Shown: in pieces, positions 1 to 3,555 of the stretch
Numbering within the stretch: position 1 is the stretch's first letter
Layout of the letters: each line of letters begins with the position of its first letter
NCBI GenBank assembly: GCA_018817905.1
Contig: JAHISS010000108.1
Coordinates: forward strand, 1-5,768
Direction: 5' to 3'
Origin: Nanobdellota archaeon
Lineage (GTDB): Archaea > Nanobdellota > Nanobdellia > Pacearchaeales > GW2011-AR1
Length of the DNA stretch: 5,768 nt
Made by a program: the position numbers and the translations under genes
The notes under the pieces: generated by a model
Seen by the model: only the letters and a program-made list of their open reading frames with translations
Told to the model about the DNA's origin: nothing
The model's database searches: none

Positions 1-113
1 GCATAACTTATTCAGGCTTTAATCCTGTCCCAAATTCGGTTAGCAAAAATTGCAGGAGTATACGAAAATTAGTTCGCCTGTCTAAATAGCCAAATTAATA
101 ATCGCTACGCTCA

Positions 114-226
114 CAAGATTTATTTGATAATGATTATTCAAAAAATATTTGGTGGTGGGGACGAGAGTTGGGTGGGGAAATAATCTTGCTATTCTTTGAG
201 TTGTAACAAAAACGAATTAATAACTG
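114..226 (+). repeat. G-rich intergenic repeat R1 (subfamily I)
   Basis: Arms CAAGATTTATTT (114-125) and AAATAATCTTG (178-188) are complementary apart from one bulged base. They enclose TGATAATGATTATT and the G-tract TTTGGTGGTGGGG followed by GTTGGGTGGGG. The tail AAACGAATTAATAACTG (210-226) is matched exactly, in reverse complement, at 1397-1413. The core TTTGGTGGTGGG is also shared with the minus-strand copy at 1397-1530. Confidence 0.7.
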
Positions 227-239
227 TATACCACAGTTA
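221..239 (+). repeat. Perfect 7-bp hairpin
   Basis: TAACTGT (221-227) and ACAGTTA (233-239) are exact reverse complements separated by five bases. The right arm overlaps the 17-bp direct repeat. No T-run follows, so it is not a typical bacterial terminator. Confidence 0.55.
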
Positions 240-250
240 GCAAAAATTGC

Positions 251-340
251 AGCCAACCCTTGAATTAATAATAAAACCAATCAGGATTATAATGCTGGTT
301 GAATTTATGGATAACTGTCAGGGGTTAGGGGGGTGACTTG
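251..340 (+). repeat. G-rich intergenic repeat R2 (subfamily III)
   Basis: It begins AGCCAACCC and contains TTAATAATAAAACCAATC (265-282), which is identical at 2537-2554. An imperfect hairpin follows, then ATGGATAA, the G-tract GGGGTTAGGGGGG (321-333) and GACTTGC. The same order of parts occurs at 2380-2477 and 2520-2624. Confidence 0.7.
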
Positions 341-370
341 CATATTCCCAGAACCAAAACAACACCAGCT

Positions 371-1324
371 CTAAACCTTCTTCTCCGCTTCATACTCAAG
401 AAACGGATCTTTCAGCGTGATTTCATAAGCTTCCGCGTCGCTAACCCCGACATACAATTTTGCAATTCCCTTTCCATCCCCATTACGAATTATCCCGCCA
501 GGATAAAGCACATTATACAAATCGCCCCGTTTTGTCTCTCCCTTAGGAATTTCAGACCGCCGCGCAATTATTTTCATTCCAGAGAATTTTCTTTTTTCAT
601 AATCAAAAACAAACGTCATTGGGTAATACCATCTTTTCTTATCGCGTGTAAAACAGGCAATATGGCCAAGCACGCCGAGCTTTCCGTTTTTCAAAAAATG
701 AATTTCATCAACACCGCCCCACTCTCCCCGCGCAAATTGCCCGCCAAGAATCTGCGCTCTTGACAAAGTGCGTGGTGTCAGTTTTTTTAATGAATCAAGG
801 ATTACAAAACCTATTTTCCCGCGCCGCCCTCGCTTTCCCTGCGGTCGCGTGAACACACCAATTTTTTTATTCGGAAGCAGAACAAACCTGACGCCTTTCA
901 TTCCCCAAGGCCCGACAGCGAATTTTCTTAAGTTGTGAATATCAGCCCCCTTGAAAAAAACCGTCCGATAACTCAGCCCGCGCTTGTTAGATTTTTGTTG
1001 TATTTCTACTCCCCCCAAAACAATAAGTTTTTCAAACTCAAAAATAAACGGGTCCTGCAAATCAAAAACAGGACAAGATGGATCCACATGCCACTTTCGC
1101 GAATGTCTCTGCCGTCGGAAAAACATCACCCGCGTTCCTGTTTCAATGTTCCTCTCCTCAGCTCTCCCTAAAATAAACTGCGTTTGCTTTACTCGGAACG
1201 GCGCAGTAACGTTGTAAACATCCAAACCACCAATTCCTTCAAACTTCAGCTTTCGCACTTTCTGAACACTTCGCCGTCTATACTTTCCCAATAAATCCTT
1301 TATTTTCTTATGTCTGCGCGCCAT
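371..1324 (-). CDS. DUF1861-like five-bladed beta-propeller protein, predicted glycoside-active enzyme
   Basis: This 317-residue protein matches, from memory, the DUF1861 (PF08950) family, whose fold is related to the GH43/GH130-type five-bladed beta-propellers. The substrate is unknown. Recognisable blocks in order are DVYN (35-38), GRAEER (53-58), LQDPF (89-93), GGVE (104-107), GMKGVRF (141-147), GVFTRPQG (156-163), GGVDEIHFL (203-211), GVLGHIA (217-223), a DLYNVLYPGG block (268-277) and GVSDAEAYEI followed by DPF (293-308). The blocks span the whole length, so the gene appears intact. There is no signal peptide, so it is probably cytoplasmic. The ATG start is supported by GGAGG four bases upstream. 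The first 27 residues are strikingly basic (about half Arg or Lys), which is odd for a sugar enzyme and could be a nucleic-acid or surface-binding tail. The gene stands alone, flanked on both sides by repeat-filled DNA. Family assignment is fairly secure; the reaction (hydrolase or phosphorylase) is not determined. Confidence 0.82.
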   Translation of the reverse strand: MARRHKKIKDLLGKYRRRSVQKVRKLKFEGIGGLDVYNVTAPFRVKQTQFILGRAEERNIETGTRVMFFRRQRHSRKWHVDPSCPVFDLQDPFIFEFEKLIVLGGVEIQQKSNKRGLSYRTVFFKGADIHNLRKFAVGPWGMKGVRFVLLPNKKIGVFTRPQGKRGRRGKIGFVILDSLKKLTPRTLSRAQILGGQFARGEWGGVDEIHFLKNGKLGVLGHIACFTRDKKRWYYPMTFVFDYEKRKFSGMKIIARRSEIPKGETKRGDLYNVLYPGGIIRNGDGKGIAKLYVGVSDAEAYEITLKDPFLEYEAEKKV

Positions 1325-1328
1325 TTAT

Positions 1329-1340
1329 CCTCCTTCTCCT
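1329..1340 (-). promoter_or_regulatory. Shine-Dalgarno site of the DUF1861-like gene
   Basis: On the minus strand the sequence before the ATG is AAGGAGAAGGAGGATAA. GGAGG lies four bases before the start and a second GGAG is just upstream. This fixes the start at 1324 and contrasts with the apparently leaderless genes elsewhere in the window. Confidence 0.75.
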
Positions 1341-1359
1341 TTCTATAAACACTTTTTTC

Positions 1360-1370
1360 TATATAAACAT
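1360..1370 (-). promoter_or_regulatory. Putative archaeal TATA box of the DUF1861-like gene
   Basis: The minus strand reads TGTTTATATAG, centred about 40 bases before the ATG. Transcription would start near 1339, giving a leader of about 15 bases that carries the Shine-Dalgarno site. A second, weaker TTTATAG lies at 1343-1349. The call rests on sequence and spacing only. Confidence 0.5.
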
Positions 1371-1396
1371 TTTCTAAAACAAGTTTATGCAACATG

Positions 1397-1530
1397 CAGT
1401 TATTAATTCGTTTCTTGCAATGTAAAATTGTAAAATTATTTTCCTCCAACCCCCATCCCTAAAATTATTACACCAACCCACCACCAAACATTTTCTAAAT
1501 AATTATTATCATACAGATTTTGTAATTTTA
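1397..1530 (-). repeat. G-rich intergenic repeat R3 (subfamily I, inverted relative to R1)
   Basis: Read on the minus strand it gives TGATAATAATTATTTAGAAAA, interrupted by few differences from R1, then TTTGGTGGTGGG and further G-runs. It ends in the exact 17-base tail AAACGAATTAATAACTG. It is longer than R1 by about 18 bases inside the G-rich part. Outer arms at 1423-1437 and 1516-1530 can pair over 15 positions on the plus strand if three G-U pairs are allowed. Confidence 0.7.
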
Positions 1531-1540
1531 GTGTTCTATC

Positions 1541-1628
1541 AAATTTAATTGAAAAGAAATCCCCGCAGCTCGCTATACTGGTTAAATGCCACCCCACAAA
1601 TGATTATCTCATCAACAGAATCGATAGG
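1541..1628 (-). repeat. G-rich intergenic repeat R4 (subfamily II)
   Basis: Bases 1541-1564 are the exact reverse complement of 2321-2344 (24 bp, beginning GGGGATTTCTTTTC in the minus-strand sense). Further in, CTATCGATTCTG, GAGATAATCAT and GTGGGGTGG match the order of parts of the copy at 2234-2344. Its arms (CTATACTGGTT at 1573-1583 and AACAGAATCGATAG at 1614-1627) pair only partly. Confidence 0.65.
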
Positions 1629-1637
1629 GTTATGTAT

Positions 1638-1702
1638 TATTGATAATGATAGTTTTTGATTTTATTTGAATATTTCGCAGTCTTGTTGCGGTTGGGAACT
1701 TC
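1638..1702 (+). repeat. Possible degenerate G-rich repeat upstream of the thioredoxin-like gene
   Basis: ATTGATAATGATAG is followed about 40 bases later by GGTTGGGAACTTC. This resembles the order TGATAAT-spacer-GGTTGGGTGGGGTAACTTG of the clearer copies, but the second G-run is missing. It might be a chance match in AT-rich DNA. Confidence 0.3.
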
Positions 1703-1713
1703 ACTCAAAATAC

Positions 1714-1726
1714 AAAATATTTTAAA
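1714..1726 (+). promoter_or_regulatory. Putative TATA box of the thioredoxin-like gene
   Basis: AAAATATTTTAAA lies with its centre about 30 bases before the ATG at 1751, so the transcript would have no leader or a very short one. No Shine-Dalgarno sequence is next to the start; the nearest purine run, AGGAA at 1731-1735, is too distant. Confidence 0.5.
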
Positions 1727-1750
1727 CAGCAGGAATTTTAGAATAGAAGA

Positions 1751-2173
1751 ATGAAAAAAAGAACAAAGACAATCGGCACAGTAGCGGTTTTAATAATTCT
1801 CGCAGCATTGATATTAGTTTTAGTAAACAAACCAAATAATGAAATCATCACAATCTCAAGCGACGGAGCCTTCACAAACGAAGAATGCCAGTCCCGCGGA
1901 TTGACAGACAAAGTCATCATGCTTGAGTCAAAGTATTGCGGATACTGCCAGGAGACAAAGCCGATTTTTCTCAAGGCCTGCGAATCAAAAGCAATAACTC
2001 CGGAAATCTTAGACCTGTCAGAACCAGAAAACTTCGCGCAATTAGAAGACTACAAAATAAATATTCTCTACACGCCAACCTTCTTAATCGGCTGTAATTA
2101 TTACGTCAGCGCGAAAACAGAAGAGCAATATCTGAGTTATTTAGACGAATTCTTGACAAGCCAAGATGAATAG
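1751..2173 (+). CDS. Membrane-anchored thioredoxin-like protein (CGYC active site)
   Basis: This 140-residue protein has a basic N-terminus (MKKRTK), one hydrophobic segment at about residues 8-26 and then a thioredoxin-fold domain. The active site KYCGYCQ has its CXXC cysteines at 63 and 66. The YTPT motif at 107-110 supplies the cis-proline (Pro109) typical of the fold. By the positive-inside rule the catalytic domain faces outside the cell, suggesting a role in disulfide exchange on exported proteins; that role is inferred. There is no lipobox cysteine after the hydrophobic segment, so it is a transmembrane anchor or signal sequence, not a lipoprotein. Extra cysteines at 46, 77 and 115 could form structural disulfides. 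No Shine-Dalgarno sequence precedes the ATG and a TATA-like box lies about 30 bases upstream. The gene is isolated, divergent from the DUF1861-like gene and convergent with the RRM gene, and inverted copies of an intergenic repeat lie on both sides. Confidence 0.85.
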   Translation: MKKRTKTIGTVAVLIILAALILVLVNKPNNEIITISSDGAFTNEECQSRGLTDKVIMLESKYCGYCQETKPIFLKACESKAITPEILDLSEPENFAQLEDYKINILYTPTFLIGCNYYVSAKTEEQYLSYLDEFLTSQDE

Positions 2174-2233
2174 CCATCCCCAAACTAAAAATATTATCAA
2201 AAAATCGCAGCAAGTAAAATTAAAAGAAAATCA

Positions 2234-2344
2234 CCATATCGCTTCTGGTTTATGTGATAATCTTGAGGTGGGGCTGGGGTGGAAACCAGAAAAATATATT
2301 TTTACCCCGTAACAAGATGGGGGGATTTCTTTTCAATTAAATTT
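2234..2344 (+). repeat. G-rich intergenic repeat R5 (subfamily II, inverted relative to R4)
   Basis: A perfect 9-bp inverted repeat, TTCTGGTTT (2243-2251) and AAACCAGAA (2283-2291), encloses GTGATAATCTTGAGG and the G-tract GTGGGGCTGGGGTGG. A second small hairpin (CCCC at 2305-2308 with the G-run near 2319-2324) follows. Its last 24 bases (2321-2344) are the exact reverse complement of 1541-1564. Confidence 0.75.
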
Positions 2345-2379
2345 TAGTATATAATTTTTGAAAAAATAGCTTAAATTAT

Positions 2380-2477
2380 AGCCAGCCCCCATTAAATAAT
2401 AAAATCAATCAGGAGCATAGAGTTGATTGGATTTGTGGATAATTATTTGAGTTAGTGGGGTTGGGTGGGGTAACTTG
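2380..2477 (+). repeat. G-rich intergenic repeat R6 (subfamily III)
   Basis: It begins AGCCAGCCCCC and continues with AATAATAAAATCAATCAGGA, nearly the same as at 251-284. The hairpin AAATCAATC / GATTGGATTT, then GTGGATAAT and the G-tract follow. The last 22 bases (2456-2477, TGGGGTTGGGTGGGG then TAACTTG) are identical to 2603-2624. CCAGCCCC near the left end can pair with GGGGTTGG in the G-tract. Confidence 0.75.
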
Positions 2478-2519
2478 CAGTATATAAATTATAAAATCCT
2501 TTAGAAAATAGTTTCACTT

Positions 2520-2624
2520 CCAACCAACTCATTAGATTAATAATAAAACCAATCGATGTAACATTAATTGAGTTTTGGATAATATCGGATTAGTTGGAGT
2601 TGTGGGGTTGGGTGGGGTAACTTG
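2520..2624 (+). repeat. G-rich intergenic repeat R7 (subfamily III)
   Basis: The left part is CCAACCAACTC, then TTAATAATAAAACCAATC, identical at 265-282. The hairpin AAAACCAAT / ATTGAGTTTT follows, then TTGGATAAT and a G-tract ending in the 22 bases shared exactly with 2456-2477. CAACTC (2525-2530) is complementary to GAGTTG (2597-2602), and CCAACC (2520-2525) to GGTTGG (2606-2611). Confidence 0.75.
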
Positions 2625-2676
2625 TAGGCCGGCAATTCCTTTATCTGTTTCAAAACCAAAGTAATCAATCACCTCG

Positions 2677-2713
2677 AAAAATAAAATAAAATAAAAAAGA
2701 AAAATAAAATAAA
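2677..2713 (-). terminator. T-rich terminator downstream of the RRM gene
   Basis: Just past the RRM stop codon the minus strand consists of repeated T-runs (TTTTATTTTATTTT-like, with one run of six T) over about 37 bases. Archaeal RNA polymerase stops at such U-runs without needing a hairpin. On the plus strand the same stretch is a simple AAAAT repeat. Confidence 0.6.
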
Positions 2714-2724
2714 CTAAGCTCTAA

Positions 2725-2982
2725 CTAACGTGATTCTACCGGCTTAGCTTCGTTTACTTTAAGGGGTCTTCCTTCAATTTCTTTTCCGTCCATGTCTGCA
2801 ATTGCTTTTTGAGCAGCTGCATCATCGGCAAAAGTAACAAATCCAAATCCCTTCGACCTTCCAGAATACTTGTCAGATATAACTACTGCTTCACTTATTT
2901 CGCCAAATTGCGCGAAAAGCTCGCCAAGTTCTTTCTGTCCAATGTTAAAAGGCAGATTTCCAACGTAAATCTTTGCACTCAC
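2725..2982 (-). CDS. Single-domain RRM RNA-binding protein
   Basis: This 85-residue protein is essentially one RNA recognition motif. RNP2 is IYVGNL at residues 5-10 and RNP1 is KGFGFVTF at 44-51, so the aromatic residues that stack on RNA bases (Tyr6, Phe46, Phe48) are all present. The C-terminal strand (GRPLKVNEA, 71-79) is followed by a short tail with no glycine-rich extension. The start is GTG, chosen because AGGAGG lies six bases upstream and the RRM begins directly after it. Such small RRM proteins are common in cyanobacteria and other bacteria, where several respond to cold, and are rarer in archaea. They bind single-stranded RNA, but no specific target can be deduced here. The gene has its own TATA-like box and a leader of roughly 55 bases, so it is probably transcribed apart from the membrane-protein gene 100 bp upstream. 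Confidence 0.93.
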   Translation of the reverse strand: MSAKIYVGNLPFNIGQKELGELFAQFGEISEAVVISDKYSGRSKGFGFVTFADDAAAQKAIADMDGKEIEGRPLKVNEAKPVESR

Positions 2983-2988
2983 TTTCTT

Positions 2989-2994
2989 CCTCCT
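2989..2994 (-). promoter_or_regulatory. Strong Shine-Dalgarno site deciding the GTG start of the RRM gene
   Basis: The minus strand reads AGGAGGAAGAAAGTG. AGGAGG ends six bases before the GTG, an ideal spacing. An ATG slightly upstream (3002-3004) is out of frame and meets a stop within eight codons, so GTG is the real start. Confidence 0.8.
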
Positions 2995-3060
2995 GCGTTC
3001 ATTTATTTCCTACCAAGAAAAAGAAAATCTCAATCTTAGCAAAAATATACAAGAAAGTGT

Positions 3061-3069
3061 GTATTTAAA
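3061..3069 (-). promoter_or_regulatory. TATA box of the RRM gene
   Basis: The minus strand reads TTTAAATAC, very close to the archaeal TATA consensus. A start about 25 bases downstream (near 3037) would give a leader of about 55 bases. That leader includes a U-rich stretch at 3015-3031, which might also serve as a terminator for the upstream gene or a control site. Confidence 0.6.
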
Positions 3070-3082
3070 GTTATCTAATCTC

Positions 3083-3418
3083 TTAATTGCCAATGAAATT
3101 AAATACACCTCCAAGTGTTAAAAATAAACCAATAACAACAGCAGCAAAGGAAAATAAGTAAAAATAAAATTTAGGAAAATCTTTTCTTCCAACCTTTTGA
3201 TATATTTTGTAAGCAGGAAAGTTAGTTAGTATCGGAAGTTCTTTATAGGTTGAGACAAAAGTAAACAGTCCAATAAACACCAGAAAGAGTCCTAAAAATA
3301 CACCCATTTGTTGCAGTGGCAGAAATAAAATCAAAACAAAAATTATTATGAATAACAAAAAAACATACCAATATTTTATGTAATAACGGATTAACTCCTT
3401 CGGGTAGGTGGTTTTCAT
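3083..3418 (-). CDS. Small membrane protein with about three transmembrane helices, function unknown
   Basis: I do not recognise this 111-residue protein. It has a short, mildly basic N-terminus (Lys3, Lys7, Arg11) and then hydrophobic segments at about residues 17-34, 37-57 and 84-108. The first two are separated only by LPLQQM and form a tight hairpin. Between the second and third is a polar, basic loop (about 58-83, containing KIYQKVGRKDFPK) that probably lies in the cytoplasm. There are no cysteines, histidines or obvious catalytic motifs. The ATG start is supported by a TATA-like box about 25 bases upstream and the absence of a Shine-Dalgarno site, so the mRNA is probably leaderless. It sits 90 bp downstream of the helicase gene and 100 bp upstream of the RRM gene on the same strand. 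Coding status is supported by the consistent membrane topology. Confidence 0.72.
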   Translation of the reverse strand: MKTTYPKELIRYYIKYWYVFLLFIIIFVLILFLPLQQMGVFLGLFLVFIGLFTFVSTYKELPILTNFPAYKIYQKVGRKDFPKFYFYLFSFAAVVIGLFLTLGGVFNFIGN

Positions 3419-3437
3419 TTTGTAAAAAAGACAAAAC

Positions 3438-3447
3438 GCTTTATAAC
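3438..3447 (-). promoter_or_regulatory. Putative TATA box of the small membrane-protein gene
   Basis: The minus strand reads GTTATAAAGC, centred about 25 bases before the ATG at 3418. That spacing places the transcription start at or next to the ATG. Only a T-run (GTCTTTTTTAC) lies between, with no ribosome binding site. The T-run could also end transcripts coming from the helicase gene. Confidence 0.5.
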
Positions 3448-3480
3448 ATTTTCTGTCTAAATCCCTCTACTTCCTATTAA

Positions 3481-3555
3481 CCTGTAACTGCCTAACCGCT
3501 TCAACCCATCACCCAACCCCCTGCAACTGCAGCTCCCTAACCGCCTCCAGCACCC
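3481..3555 (-). repeat. Degenerate in-frame tandem duplication across the helicase stop codon
   Basis: CCTAACCGCTTC (3491-3502) recurs as CCTAACCGCCTC (3536-3547), and CCTGTAACTGC (3481-3491) recurs as CCTGCAACTGC (3520-3530). The first pair is offset by 45 bases, a multiple of three. On the minus strand the gene ends EAVRELQLQGVG-stop, and the same frame after the TGA reads WVEAVRQLQVNRK-stop. The units differ by a 6-base insertion. Confidence 0.6.

Larger units (their letters stand above)
39..252 (+). repeat. 17-bp direct repeat pair GTTAGCAAAAATTGCAG (39-55 and 236-252)
   Basis: The two copies are identical over 17 bases and lie 197 bp apart. Each contains the small palindrome GCAA-AAA-TTGC. 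They bracket the first G-rich repeat (114-226), so they could be its outer flank, a target duplication, or remnants of further copies. Confidence 0.6.
1..370. other. Non-coding, repeat-bearing stretch downstream of the DUF1861-like gene
   Basis: No convincing gene is visible. A frame open from base 3 to a TAG at 78-80 could be the tail of a plus-strand gene, but its translation looks unlike a protein end and it overlaps a 17-bp repeat found again at 236-252. The stretch holds two G-rich repeat copies (114-226 and 251-340), a short hairpin (221-239) and the 3' flank of the DUF1861-like gene. Confidence 0.6.
1325..1750. other. Divergent non-coding region between the DUF1861-like and thioredoxin-like genes
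   Basis: No gene is visible. The region holds the two outward promoters, two minus-orientation G-rich repeats (1397-1530 and 1541-1628) and a possible degenerate plus-orientation copy (1638-1702) directly upstream of the thioredoxin promoter. Confidence 0.65.
2174..2724. other. Non-coding, repeat-rich region between convergent genes
   Basis: This 551-bp stretch carries no visible gene. It holds three plus-orientation G-rich repeats (2234-2344, 2380-2477, 2520-2624) in close succession and the T-rich terminator of the RRM gene. No strong T-run terminator directly follows the thioredoxin-like gene; the first plus-strand T-run is at about 2299-2303. Confidence 0.65.

Noticed and set aside
3..80. 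Tail of a plus-strand gene entering from the left
   Set aside because: The frame is open for only 26 codons, its translation looks random, and it includes a 17-bp repeat found elsewhere in non-coding DNA.
338..763. A 141-codon open frame on the plus strand
   Set aside because: It is antisense to the C-terminal half of the DUF1861-like gene, whose motifs continue through this stretch, and it has no promoter or ribosome binding site.
114..2624. CRISPR array
   Set aside because: The repeats are irregularly spaced, diverged, occur in both orientations and are longer than CRISPR repeats; no cas gene is visible.
371..2727. Reassignment of TAG to an amino acid, because three genes end in TAG
   Set aside because: Each protein is complete at its TAG by family length or motif order, and no conserved sequence follows the DUF1861-like or RRM stops.
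3243..3434. A 63-codon minus-strand frame overlapping the small membrane-protein gene
   Set aside because: It is the same DNA in another frame; the longer frame has a consistent three-helix pattern and a TATA-like box at the leaderless distance from its start.
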